Shown here piece after piece: positions 1-8,311 of a DNA stretch of 21,665 nt; position 1 is the first letter of the stretch, and each line of letters starts with the position of its first letter. The notes beneath the pieces were generated by a model. The model made no database searches. It was not told the DNA's origin and saw only the letters and a program-made list of their open reading frames with translations. The DNA lies in assembly GCA_934149165.1 (NCBI GenBank), contig CAKPDY010000027.1, positions 1 to 21,665 on the forward strand, given 5' to 3'. Made by a program: the position numbers and the translations under genes. The DNA is from an uncultured Clostridia bacterium. GTDB lineage: Bacteria > Bacillota > Clostridia > TANB77 > CAG-508.

Positions 1-2
1 AT

Positions 3-3000
3 CGATTAATTTCTGAGCCATTTGTTGATCGTTATGATGATGATAAAACTCGCTCTATTATTGTAAGAAAGAAAACAGGATTTGATGTTTCAGATATTAG
101 TTTAAATGAAATTTATGGATATACAGAATCTACTGATGTAAAAGAAATTTCAATATATAATAGAGGAGCAGCCGACTTACAAATTAAAAATGTTTCAGTA
201 GATGATGTTAATTTTGTAGTAGAGGGTACTGAAACTCCAACAGTAACTGTTGGAGCAACAAATACAGACTTTAAAATTAAAGCAAAAACAGGGCTTAAAG
301 TTGGAGAATATTTAGCTAATATAACCGTAACTGATATAAATGATAATACTTATACATCAAAAGTTACATTAAAAGTGGATAAAAAAGAAATAACAGACCT
401 TGATATTTCAATTGATAGTTGGACTTATGGTGAAGAACCTAAAATGCCAGTTATAAATTATGGTTCAACACTTACAAAAAATGATGGTGGTATTGAGTAT
501 GCATCTGAAGGTAGTGCTAACTGGTCTTGGATGCCTCCTGTATTGGCTGGTAAGTATAAAATGAAATTCAAATTAACTAATGATGCTAATGAAAAATATA
601 TCATTCCAGAAAATATAGTTAATTTTGAAATTTACAAAAATAATACAGAAATTAAGATAATAACTAAATCAAATTCATGGGTATATGATGGAAATGAACA
701 TAAGGAAGATGGATATGATGTATATTATGGGGGTACAAAACTTGAATTTTCTGAAAATGTTAAAATGTATAAACTACCAAACAAAACACAAGATGAAATA
801 ATGCTAACAACAAAAGGAAAAGTTAAAGATGTATCTGATGGAACAGTTGAAAATGATATTTCTAATTTTGTTTTACTAAATAGAGATAGTTATAGTAATG
901 TAACAATAGAAAAAGGAACACTTTCTATTACACCAATTACAACTCCAATAATTGTAACTGCAAATAATGATACTAAAAACTATGATGGAGAAGATTTAAC
1001 TAATAAGAGTTATACATATACTAATGATGTTTTACTTGCAGGAGATGAGTTAACTGCTACTATTACAGGTAAACAAAAATATGTTGGTACTTCTGATAAT
1101 AAAGTAACAGGTGTAAAAGTAACAAGGGATGGAAAAGATATTACTTCTAACTATACTTTTGGTACTCATAAAAATGGTATATTAGAAGTAAAACAATCAT
1201 CACAAATAATTACTGCAGAAGAAAATTTATATGTTAAAGTTAGTGAAACTCTAACAATAGATGAAATTAAAGAACTATTAAATTGTAATTTAACTGATTA
1301 TAAAATTAAATATATAAGTGGAAGTGCAGGAACATTTGATGAAACTACAGGATTTACAGCAGGAACAACAGATGGAAAAGTAACAATGGAAGTTATTGCA
1401 CCAGCAAAAGATGAAAATAATGATGGAGTAAATGAATATGCTGAAGCAACAAAAACATTCTATATAAATGTTGTAGAAAAAGAAACTGTAACATTTAGTG
1501 GTATAGAAGATAATCAAGTATTTACTTATAACGGAAAAAAACAAAAACCGATTGGTAGAATTGAAGTTATAGGTGGAAATGTAAAAATGCTAGATACCAA
1601 ATATAAAGGAACAGGAACTACAAATTATGATAGTGCAGAAGCTCCAAAAAATGCAGGAACTTATACTGTAACATATAGTGTACCAGAAGATAATCCAAAT
1701 TATGTAGGAAGTGTAACTTATGCTTTTACAATTAAGAAAGCACAAGTAACAAAGGAATATCCAGAAAAAACAACATTTGAATATGATGGAATGATTCATG
1801 GATATGACTATGGACAAATTGTAGGTATACAAGAAATAACTGGTACTTTAATGGCTCTAAAAGTTGGGGACTATAGTTTTACTTGTTCATTAGTAGATAA
1901 AGATAACTATGAGTGGAATGATAGTACAACTGATGATTATACTGTAAATTGGTCTATAATACAAGGAACACCAAAATACACAATTCCAACAAACTTATCT
2001 TCTGTAAAAGGAAAGGTATTAGCAGATATAGCATTACCTAAAGGATTTACTTGGAATGCACCTGCAACAATATTAACAGCAGGAACTAATACATATACAG
2101 CAACATACACACCAGAAGATACAGCAAATTACAAGACAGTAAACGATATAGAAATTAAAGTAAAAGTAAAAGATTTATTTGATGTAATGACAGCGGTTGA
2201 TGGTGGTATTAGTGGTGGTAATGGAACTATTACTCCAAGCAAAATAGATGTTATAGAAGGAAGTAAAGTAATAATTGAATTTACACCAAATACAGGATAT
2301 ATGGTTGATAAAGTCTTAGTTAATGGGAAAAAAGTAGAAGTTACTGGTAATGAACTAGAACTTATAGTAAATGAAAACAAAGAAATTGAAGTAAGTTATA
2401 AGAAAATTCCATTTACAATAACGGTAGAAGAAGTAACAGGAGCAACCGTAGATCCAGATGGAATAGTTATAGTAAATTATGGAGATAGCAAAGACTTTAC
2501 AATAACAGCAAATACAGGATATAAACTAATAAAAGTTTTAGTAAATGGAACAGAAAAAGCACTAGATAAAAATACATTAAAACTAACAAATATAACAGCA
2601 AATATGAACATAAAAGTTGTTGTAGAAAAAATAGAATACAAAGTAATAGAAGGTGCAGGACAAAAATATACTATTGACCAAAGTACAGAGGCAAAATTTA
2701 GAATAAATGCAGATTATAGCTTGTTTAATAAAAAAGTATATGTAGATAATACACTTGTTGATGATGCAAACTATACATCAGAGAGTGGAAGTACAATAAT
2801 TGTATTAAACAAAGACTATGTAGATACACTTGCAGTTGGAGAACATACATTAAAAGTAGCATTTGCAGATGGAGGAGAAGCAGAAACAACATTTACAATA
2901 GCAAGAAAAGCTGAAAACAACAATAACAACGAAAATAACAATGAAAATAACAATGAAAGTAACAATGAAAATAACAATGAAAATAACAATGAAAGTAACA

Positions 3001-3203
3001 ATGAAAGTAACAATGAAAATAACAATGAAAGTAACAATGAAAATAAAACTCCATCAAAACCAGAAGATAAAGAAGAAATGAAAGATAATGGCTCAAATCC
3101 AAAAACAGGTGACAATGTAATGCTTTATGTAGCAATAGCAAGTATGTTAATAATAGGACTTGGAGCAACAACAATAGTTGCAAAAAAGAAAAAAATGAAC
3201 TAA
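3..3203 (+). CDS. Large cell-wall-anchored surface protein, C-terminal 1066 residues (5' end outside window)
   Basis: The reading frame is open from the first complete codon of the window, so the gene begins upstream; the GTG at 375 is internal, not a start. It is an extracellular modular adhesin-like protein. In order from the window edge it shows beta-sandwich modules, MBG/YGX-type modules (for example around 950-1190, with NYDG and VTRDGKDIT, and around 1490-1740, with FTYNGKKQKP and KNAGTYTVTYS), a module with TAGTNTYTATYTP near 2080, two InlB B-repeat-like modules (around 2180-2400 and 2400-2640, each with NTGY and KVLVNG), one further beta module, an Asn/Glu/Ser-rich spacer, the sorting motif NPKTGD, a hydrophobic segment of about 20 residues and a KKKK tail. 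The anchor is a variant of LPXTG, as found in many Clostridia. Ligand unknown. It ends at a strong terminator. Confidence 0.9.
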   Translation, partial: RLISEPFVDRYDDDKTRSIIVRKKTGFDVSDISLNEIYGYTESTDVKEISIYNRGAADLQIKNVSVDDVNFVVEGTETPTVTVGATNTDFKIKAKTGLKVGEYLANITVTDINDNTYTSKVTLKVDKKEITDLDISIDSWTYGEEPKMPVINYGSTLTKNDGGIEYASEGSANWSWMPPVLAGKYKMKFKLTNDANEKYIIPENIVNFEIYKNNTEIKIITKSNSWVYDGNEHKEDGYDVYYGGTKLEFSENVKMYKLPNKTQDEIMLTTKGKVKDVSDGTVENDISNFVLLNRDSYSNVTIEKGTLSITPITTPIIVTANNDTKNYDGEDLTNKSYTYTNDVLLAGDELTATITGKQKYVGTSDNKVTGVKVTRDGKDITSNYTFGTHKNGILEVKQSSQIITAEENLYVKVSETLTIDEIKELLNCNLTDYKIKYISGSAGTFDETTGFTAGTTDGKVTMEVIAPAKDENNDGVNEYAEATKTFYINVVEKETVTFSGIEDNQVFTYNGKKQKPIGRIEVIGGNVKMLDTKYKGTGTTNYDSAEAPKNAGTYTVTYSVPEDNPNYVGSVTYAFTIKKAQVTKEYPEKTTFEYDGMIHGYDYGQIVGIQEITGTLMALKVGDYSFTCSLVDKDNYEWNDSTTDDYTVNWSIIQGTPKYTIPTNLSSVKGKVLADIALPKGFTWNAPATILTAGTNTYTATYTPEDTANYKTVNDIEIKVKVKDLFDVMTAVDGGISGGNGTITPSKIDVIEGSKVIIEFTPNTGYMVDKVLVNGKKVEVTGNELELIVNENKEIEVSYKKIPFTITVEEVTGATVDPDGIVIVNYGDSKDFTITANTGYKLIKVLVNGTEKALDKNTLKLTNITANMNIKVVVEKIEYKVIEGAGQKYTIDQSTEAKFRINADYSLFNKKVYVDNTLVDDANYTSESGSTIIVLNKDYVDTLAVGEHTLKVAFADGGEAETTFTIARKAENNNNNENNNENNNESNNENNNENNNESNNESNNENNNESNNENKTPSKPEDKEEMKDNGSNPKTGDNVMLYVAIASMLIIGLGATTIVAKKKKMN
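2916..3045 (+). repeat. 12-bp tandem repeat encoding Asn/Glu/Ser-rich wall spacer
   Basis: About ten tandem copies of a 12-base unit (aacaatgaaart) encode repeated NNEN/NNES. The repeat sits just before the NPKTG anchor, where surface proteins carry a flexible spacer through the cell wall. Copy number is likely to vary between strains by slippage. The long minus-strand open frames here are a by-product of the repeat. Confidence 0.9.
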
Positions 3204-3220
3204 AATAAATACTACAAAAG

Positions 3221-3250
3221 AGAGGACTAGAACTTTCTAGTTCTCTTTTT
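3221..3250 (+). terminator. Rho-independent terminator of the surface protein gene
   Basis: Ten-base-pair stem (AGAGGACTAG with CTAGTTCTCT, one G-T pair) with a six-base loop, followed by five T. It lies 18 bases after the stop codon at 3201-3203. Confidence 0.85.
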
Positions 3251-3271
3251 AAAAATAAAAGGAGCGATTAT

Positions 3272-3775
3272 ATGACAGGAAAAAGAGCTAAAACTAAAAA
3301 GAGAGTAAAGCTAAATAAAAAGCAGTTAAGTACCATAGGTGTTCTAATATTGATAATAGCTGTTATATTTATAATTATAATGATATTCAAACCTGTTAAT
3401 GTAGGAAAAATAAACAAAGAAAGTAAAGCGGAATATATAGAACGTGTTGCAAATGTAACAAAATATCCAGACAAAAAAATTGTAGAATTTAAAAATGATT
3501 ATGAACTAATAGATAATGGAATAATAACAACCGAAATCTATGAAAAGTTAAAAAATAATGATAATATCTACAATCTAACGGTAACAGAATACTTAAGATT
3601 AGGAGATATATCATCAAAAGAAAGCTACAATATAAACAAAGCAATACAAACAGGAGTAGTAAAAGAAGATACAATATATGCAGACTACTTTGCAAAGACT
3701 TGTGGATTTAAAAACAAAAAAGAATTATTAAAATATACAAAGGCGGTATTTGAACTAGTAGATAAAGAAAAATAG
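3272..3775 (+). CDS. Small single-pass membrane protein, function unknown
   Basis: A 167-residue protein with a very basic N-terminus (KRAKTKKRVKLNKKQ), one hydrophobic segment at about residues 20-41, and a charged C-terminal part of about 125 residues predicted to face outside. GGAG lies at 3261-3264, eight bases before the ATG. The C-terminal part (LTVTEYLRLGDISSKESYNINKAIQTG) resembles no family I can name. It lies between two terminators. The terminator in front suggests its own promoter or read-through from the surface protein gene, so a role in surface biogenesis is possible but unproven. Confidence 0.75.
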   Translation: MTGKRAKTKKRVKLNKKQLSTIGVLILIIAVIFIIIMIFKPVNVGKINKESKAEYIERVANVTKYPDKKIVEFKNDYELIDNGIITTEIYEKLKNNDNIYNLTVTEYLRLGDISSKESYNINKAIQTGVVKEDTIYADYFAKTCGFKNKKELLKYTKAVFELVDKEK

Positions 3776-3817
3776 AAATAATTTTTTCAATCAATTTATA
3801 TAATAGTTCTATAATTT

Positions 3818-3852
3818 TATAGAGGCGTCAAAATATCGCCTCTATATTTTTT
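3818..3852 (+). terminator. Rho-independent terminator
   Basis: Perfect 10-bp stem (TATAGAGGCG with CGCCTCTATA) and nine-base loop, followed by six T. It closes the 3272-3775 gene. Confidence 0.9.
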
Positions 3853-3959
3853 GAGTATCCTGCTAGAAGCCACGCTTTTAGGCTCTTATTGGAATTTGGG
3901 ACATCTCCCCCTTCCTGCAAACTTTAAAAAAGTTTGAAAAAAATAAAAAAATGCAACAT

Positions 3960-3988
3960 TTGATAAAATTTTTTGCTTCATATATATA
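3960..3988 (+). promoter_or_regulatory. Candidate sigma-A promoter before the 17-codon frame
   Basis: TTGATA at 3960-3965 and TATATA at 3983-3988 are separated by 17 bases. GAGGTG lies just before the short frame at 4002. Confidence 0.45.
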
Positions 3989-4001
3989 GAAATGTGAGGT
4001 G

Positions 4002-4055
4002 ATGCAATTTGATAAACATGAAAAAGTTTTACTCTATTTCTATATTGTAATTTAA
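4002..4055 (+). CDS. Possible 17-residue peptide or truncated gene remnant
   Basis: ATG at 4002 is preceded by GAGGTG at about 3995-4000 and runs 17 codons (MQFDKHEKVLLYFYIVI) to TAA at 4053. It has its own promoter-like and terminator-like signals on either side. It may be the 5' remnant of a decayed gene, a leader peptide, or chance; hydrophobic residues dominate its second half. Spacing between the Shine-Dalgarno sequence and the ATG is short. Confidence 0.25.
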   Translation: MQFDKHEKVLLYFYIVI

Positions 4056-4058
4056 AAT

Positions 4059-4083
4059 AAAAAGAGATAACAATTCTCTTTTT
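4059..4083 (+). terminator. Terminator-like hairpin
   Basis: A 9-bp stem AAAAAGAGA/TCTCTTTTT with a seven-base loop; the T run is part of the stem. Weak in G/C, so termination is less certain than at the other sites. Confidence 0.5.
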
Positions 4084-4085
4084 AG

Positions 4086-4110
4086 CATAACATTTATTAA
4101 TAATGTTATG
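4086..4110. promoter_or_regulatory. Perfect 9-bp inverted repeat, possible operator or RNA hairpin
   Basis: CATAACATT and AATGTTATG are separated by seven bases and lie directly before AAGGAG (4111-4116). The Shine-Dalgarno-like site is not followed by a usable long frame, so its role is unclear. Confidence 0.35.
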
Positions 4111-4167
4111 AAGGAGTTAGGTTGTTTGAAAAATAATTACAATTTTTACGTTGTTAAACTTCACTTC

Positions 4168-4205
4168 GAAAATCCTCAATGTGCAATAGCACACCTGTGG
4201 TTTTC
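4168..4205 (+). promoter_or_regulatory. Nested hairpin in the leader of the recombinase region
   Basis: Outer arms GAAAATCC/GGTTTTC (one bulged base) enclose a perfect inner hairpin TGTGC-AATA-GCACA. It lies 74 bases before the start codon of the 71-residue ORF and could be a leader RNA structure or a recombinase site. Inference only. Confidence 0.35.
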
Positions 4206-4279
4206 TTGTTTGTTTGCCTAGTAAAAATTTAATTCTTTTCCAAACGTTTAGATTTAACTTCGGGAAGGTAAAATAAATT

Positions 4280-4495
4280 ATGAAACTTACAATAGCAGAA
4301 ATACAAGGCACGAAATATGTTCAAATTTATTTGACAGAAGAAGAACTCCAGAAAGAAGAAACAAAAGATTTAGTTAAAAAGTATAAACAAGAAAAATATA
4401 GCGTGGCTATTTTTGTAAGTGGAAAAGAGAATTATCCCGAGATTCTTGAAAAAATAATTACGAAACAAGTGGAATTAAATAGAAATGTATGCTAA
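4280..4495 (+). CDS. Small 71-residue ORF upstream of the serine recombinase
   Basis: Starts at ATG 4280 with GGGAAGG at 4262-4268. The protein (MKLTIAEIQGTKYVQIYLTE...) looks like a compact alpha/beta fold with a long charged helix (EEELQKEETKDLVKKYKQEK). I recognise no family. It ends 40 bases before the recombinase ATG at 4536 and is probably cotranscribed with it, as small accessory ORFs often are next to large serine recombinases. It could be a regulator or a directionality factor; this is inference from position. Confidence 0.65.
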   Translation: MKLTIAEIQGTKYVQIYLTEEELQKEETKDLVKKYKQEKYSVAIFVSGKENYPEILEKIITKQVELNRNVC

Positions 4496-4535
4496 CATGA
4501 AAACAAGCAATATCAGGCGAGATTTGGAGGATAAA

Positions 4536-6108
4536 ATGACAGTTGTACGGATATTGTAGATTGTCTAGAGATGAAGATAAAGAAAACTATGCAAGTATTG
4601 AAGAACAGAAAAGAATTATTCAAGACTATGCAATTTCTCGTAATTGGACTATCTCAGACTTCTACATAGATGACAATGTTTCGGGATATACCTTTAACAG
4701 ACCTGCATTTTCAAAAATGATTGAAAAAGTAAAAGGAGGAAAAATTGATGTAGTCATAGCAAAGGATTTATCAAGAATTGGAAGACATAACGGACGAGTA
4801 TTAGTTTTAATAGATGAGTTTAAGAATATTCAAAAGAATTTAATATTAGTTTCTGAAATGGGTGGAACTTATGATGTTTTAAATGATAGAGATGATACTA
4901 TTGGAATAACAACATGGTTTAATGAAAGATATGTTAAAGATTGTTCAAGAAAAACTAGAGACCACATGTATTCTAAACAAAAAACAGGAAGATTAATTAT
5001 GGGAAATTATTATGGATATATAAAACATCCAGAAGATATAACAAAGCTATATGTTGATGAAGAGTTACGACCTGTTATAGAATTAATATATAAGTTATAT
5101 ACCGAAGAAGGAATTGGAAGAAAAAAAATTTGCGATATTCTAAATAGTAAATATAATTATCCAACTCCATCAGTTTACTATCAAATGAAACACTTGGAAA
5201 GAGGCAGAATATATAAACATCCTGTTCAAAAATTATGGTCCACATATATGGTAAGAAATATTTTAGAAAATGATGTATATTGTGGCACACTTAGAACTCA
5301 TAAGAAAAAGACTTTATCCATAAGAGGTAAAGCAATAAAGCTTCCAGAGGAAGAACATTTTGTGTTTGAAAATCATCATGAAGCAATTATATCTAAAGAA
5401 ACATTTAACTTAGCTCAAGAAATAAGAAAAAGAAAACTAAATACAAAAAGTACATCAAGTACGAGAAAAAGAAATTATTACTTTTCAGGACTTTGCAGAT
5501 GTGGTGATTGTGGTTTTGGAGTAAGTGGCATAACTATAACTAGAAAACAATCTCAAAAAGGTTATGAATGTTCACAATATAGAACTTATGGTAAAGCTAG
5601 ATGTAAATGCCATGAAATTAAAGAAGCAGATATAATTATACATTTTAAAGAATTTTTAAAATTCACTAAAAATAAATACATAGATGAAATAAATAAAATA
5701 CAGCTTCAAACAAAAACTAATGCTAAAACAAATAATAAAGAAAAAATCAAATTTGAAATTGAAAACTTAAATGCTGAATACAAAGTTCTGATTAGTCAAA
5801 AAATTAAAGATTTAACTAACACTACAAATGAGTATCAACGAGAAATGATTGAAAAAACATATAAAGAATTGGAAAAAGATAAAACTAATCGTATAGAACA
5901 ATTACAAAAACTATTAGAACAACAGCAAGAAGATATAGAGACAGAAAAAATAAAAAGATTAAAAACGGCAATAGAATATTTTGATGATATTCTAAAATCT
6001 AATGAACCCAATAGATATATTTTAGAGTGCTTAATTGATAAAATATGGATTTATCACGATAAGAGTGTGAAATTCGAGCTAAAACCAGACATTAAAAAGT
6101 TAATATAA
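4536..6108 (+). CDS. Serine recombinase (TnpX/TndX-like), needs a +1 frameshift at codon 5 (CGG)
   Basis: Site-specific recombinase acting on DNA through a serine-linked intermediate. The only start with a good ribosome site is ATG 4536 (GGAGG at 4526-4530). That frame reads ATG ACA GTT GTA CGG and then ends at TAG 4557. Skipping the C at 4548 gives MTVVGYCRLSRDEDK and the full frame to 6108, about 523 residues. Catalytic Ser is in YCRLSRDED (S10), followed by AKDLSRIGR, a Recombinase domain (GNYYGYIKHPED...), a zinc ribbon (CRCGDCG...CSQY...CKC) and a coiled coil (about 380-470). An in-frame TTG at 4543 without a shift (12 bases from GGAGG) is the alternative start. An upstream ATG at 4497 is in the same frame as 4536 but lacks a ribosome site. 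Confidence 0.85.
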
Positions 6109-6139
6109 ATAGTATTTTTCAAAACAATGTGTAATATCT

Positions 6140-6226
6140 AAAAGTCGTTTGTAAAAAGTGACTAAATATATGAAAAGTCATTTGAAAAATGTGCACACTT
6201 TCTATAAAAGTCGTTTGATTTTTGTG
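6140..6226 (+). repeat. Three direct repeats at exact 33-bp spacing, overlapping the ATPase promoter
   Basis: Copies of AAAAGTCRTTTG followed after six variable bases by GTG begin at 6140, 6173 and 6206. The conserved block is at the same face of the helix about every three turns. The third copy contains the -35 hexamer of the promoter for the 6276 gene. This is the arrangement of a multi-site operator. It is too short and too varied for a CRISPR array. Confidence 0.8.
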
Positions 6227-6243
6227 AAATATAGTGCTATAAT
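6215..6243 (+). promoter_or_regulatory. Promoter of the DUF4143 ATPase gene
   Basis: TTGATT (6215-6220) and a perfect TATAAT (6238-6243) with 17 bases between them. The -35 lies inside the third 33-bp repeat. Confidence 0.7.
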
Positions 6244-6275
6244 ATAATTAGATTATACATTAGGAGAGTGAGTAT

Positions 6276-7580
6276 ATGTATAGAGAAAGAATGGAAACGT
6301 TAAAAGAATGGAAGGTATCTAAAAATAGAAAACCTTTAATAATTAGAGGTGCAAGACAAGTTGGAAAAACTTGGCTCATGAAAGAATTTGGAAAATTATA
6401 TTATGAAAAATGTGCTTACATAAATTTTGATAATAATTCAAGAATGGATATATTATTTAATGAAGAGTTTGACTTGAATAGAATAATACAAGGATTAAAG
6501 ATTGAATCAGGAATAAATATTGAGCCTGAAAATACTCTAATAATCTTTGATGAAATTCAAGAAACTCCAAATGCATTAAAAGCACTAAAATATTTTTATG
6601 AAAATGCAAATGAATACCATATTGTCGCAGCTGGTTCTCTTTTGGGAGTGGCTATGCATCAAGGAACTTCATTCCCAGTTGGTAAAGTAAATTTTATGGA
6701 CTTAATGCCTTTAAGCTTTTTTGAGTTTTTAGATGCATTGGGGCAAGAACATTTATTAAATTTATTAAAAAACAATGAATTTGATATGATTAGTGTATTT
6801 AATAATAAATATAAAGATTATTTAAAACTTTATTATTATATTGGTGGAATGCCAGAAGTGGTTAATTCGTATATAGAAGAAAAAAATTTAGCAGAAGTTC
6901 GTAATATACAAAAAACACTATTAAAAGATTATGAACAAGATTTTTCTAAACATGCACCAAACAATGTTGTTCCAAGAATTAGGCAACTATGGAATAATAT
7001 TCCTACACAACTTGCAAAAGAAAATAAAAAATTTATATATGGTTTAGTAAAAGAAGGTGCTAGAGCAAGAGAATATGAAATTGCATTATCATGGCTTATA
7101 GATTGTGGACTTGTTTATCAAGTTAACAGGGTAAATAACTGCAAAGTTCCATTATCTGCATATCAAGATTTCAATGCATTTAAGTTATATTTATTGGATG
7201 TAGGATTATTAGGAGCAATGGCAGATTTAGATTCTAAAACGATTTTAGAAGGCAATGATATTTTTGAAGAATTTAAAGGAAGTTTAACAGAGCAATATGT
7301 TTTATGCCAATTAAAAGAATGTACAGAATTAAATGTGTTTTATTGGTCATCAGAAAAAGGAATTGCAGAAATTGATTTTATAGTACAAATTGGTAAAAAC
7401 AATGTACCAATAGAAGTAAAATCAAATGAAAATTTACAAGCCAAAAGCTTAAAATCATTTGTAGAAAAATATAATACAAAAATTAATGTTAGAACCTCAA
7501 TGGCTAATTTTAGAGTAGAAGAATGGCTAACTAATATACCATTATATAGTATAGGAAATATAGAAGAAATAATTAAATAA
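6276..7580 (+). CDS. AAA-type ATPase with C-terminal DUF4143 domain
   Basis: 434 residues, the usual length for this family. The Walker A motif GARQVGKT is at residues 25-32 and Walker B LIIFDE at 87-92; sensor region AAGSLLGVA follows. The C-terminal DUF4143 part carries EQYV...YWSSEKGIAEIDFIV...VPIEVKS, a pattern like a PD-(D/E)XK nuclease fold. Such proteins are common accessory genes in bacteria and archaea, often in variable regions; their biochemical role is not established. GGAGAG precedes the ATG. Its last codons run directly into a peroxiredoxin sequence lacking its 5' end, so the ATPase segment appears to have replaced that gene's beginning. Confidence 0.85.
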   Translation: MYRERMETLKEWKVSKNRKPLIIRGARQVGKTWLMKEFGKLYYEKCAYINFDNNSRMDILFNEEFDLNRIIQGLKIESGINIEPENTLIIFDEIQETPNALKALKYFYENANEYHIVAAGSLLGVAMHQGTSFPVGKVNFMDLMPLSFFEFLDALGQEHLLNLLKNNEFDMISVFNNKYKDYLKLYYYIGGMPEVVNSYIEEKNLAEVRNIQKTLLKDYEQDFSKHAPNNVVPRIRQLWNNIPTQLAKENKKFIYGLVKEGARAREYEIALSWLIDCGLVYQVNRVNNCKVPLSAYQDFNAFKLYLLDVGLLGAMADLDSKTILEGNDIFEEFKGSLTEQYVLCQLKECTELNVFYWSSEKGIAEIDFIVQIGKNNVPIEVKSNENLQAKSLKSFVEKYNTKINVRTSMANFRVEEWLTNIPLYSIGNIEEIIK

Positions 7581-7594
7581 TTATCCCCAAATTG

Positions 7595-8213
7595 AAGGCT
7601 TTTACCCCCGTATGCACAACAGAGATGATAGCATTTTCAAAAGCAAATACATATTTTCAAAACTTAAATACTTGTTTATTACGGTTTAAGTGTAGATTCA
7701 AACCCATCACATCTGGCTTGGATATATAACATATATTGTATGACAGGAATAACAGTGCCATTTCCAATAATAGCAGACCGCAATGGTGAAATAGCAAGAA
7801 AATATGGAATGATATCAACAGACATAAGCAACACAGAAACTGTAAGAAATGTATTTATAATAGATGACACAGGGAAAATAAGAACAATACTAGTATATCC
7901 AATGAATATAGGAAGATGGATACCAGAAATTTTACGTATAGTTCAAGCACTTCAAGTAGCAGATTATAATAAAGCATCAACACCAGCAAATTGGATACCA
8001 TGTAACCCAGTAATAGTACCAATTCCAAAAACGTTCCAAGGATTACAAGAAAGACAAAATGAAATTCAAGAAAATAAAAATGGAATGAGTTGGTATTTAA
8101 GTTTTAAAAAACCAGAATGTTGCGAAAAGGTTGATAATAGACATATTTCTACAGAAAATGAATGTAAGCAAATAAATAATAACCAAAATAAAGAAAATAG
8201 TGATTTAAAATAA
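7595..8213 (+). pseudogene. Peroxiredoxin (1-Cys Prx6/AhpC-TSA family), 5'-truncated, with +1 shift at CGG
   Basis: Peroxide-reducing enzyme fragment. From 7595 the frame reads KAFTPVCTTEMIAFSK, containing the peroxidatic Cys (TGC 7613-7615), and continues to TTA TTA CGG at 7676-7684. If the C at 7682 is skipped the protein goes on as GLSVDSNPSHLAWIYNIYC and TGITVPFPIIADRNGE to the normal C-terminal half (PANWIPCNPVIVP, GMSWYLSFKKPEC) plus a polar tail. Without the skip it stops at 7733. About 40 N-terminal residues and the start codon and ribosome site are missing; the ATPase gene ends at 7580 in their place. The truncation, not the CGG, is what makes this a pseudogene. No promoter is visible. 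Confidence 0.85.
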
Positions 8214-8311
8214 AAGATGAAAAAATATGTAAAATGTAAAAAAATGTGATATAATAATAAATATTAAGCTAAAAATAGTAAATGTAATATAAGGGAGAAG
8301 TAAAAGAAAAA

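Larger units (their letters stand above)
3853..4279. other. Long intergenic leader with several hairpins, no convincing full-length gene
   Basis: This 427-base stretch precedes the recombinase region. It contains an inverted repeat (GCAAACTT...AAGTTTG, about 3917-3936), a promoter and 17-codon frame (3960-4055), a terminator-like hairpin (4059-4083), a perfect 9-bp inverted repeat CATAACATT/AATGTTATG (4086-4110) immediately before AAGGAG, and a nested hairpin (4168-4205). The density of structure suggests a regulatory leader or one end of a mobile element. I could not find the missing 5' end of the peroxiredoxin gene here. Confidence 0.5.

Noticed and set aside
375..377. GTG at 375 as the start of the surface protein
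   Set aside because: The frame is open upstream to the window edge and no ribosome site precedes the GTG.
2816..3183. Minus-strand frames over the Asn-rich repeat
   Set aside because: Low-complexity shadows (repeated LLLSLLFS, CYFH) of the repeat with no ribosome site.
6140..6238. CRISPR array
   Set aside because: Only three units, conserved over 12 plus 3 bases, overlapping a promoter, and no cas genes.
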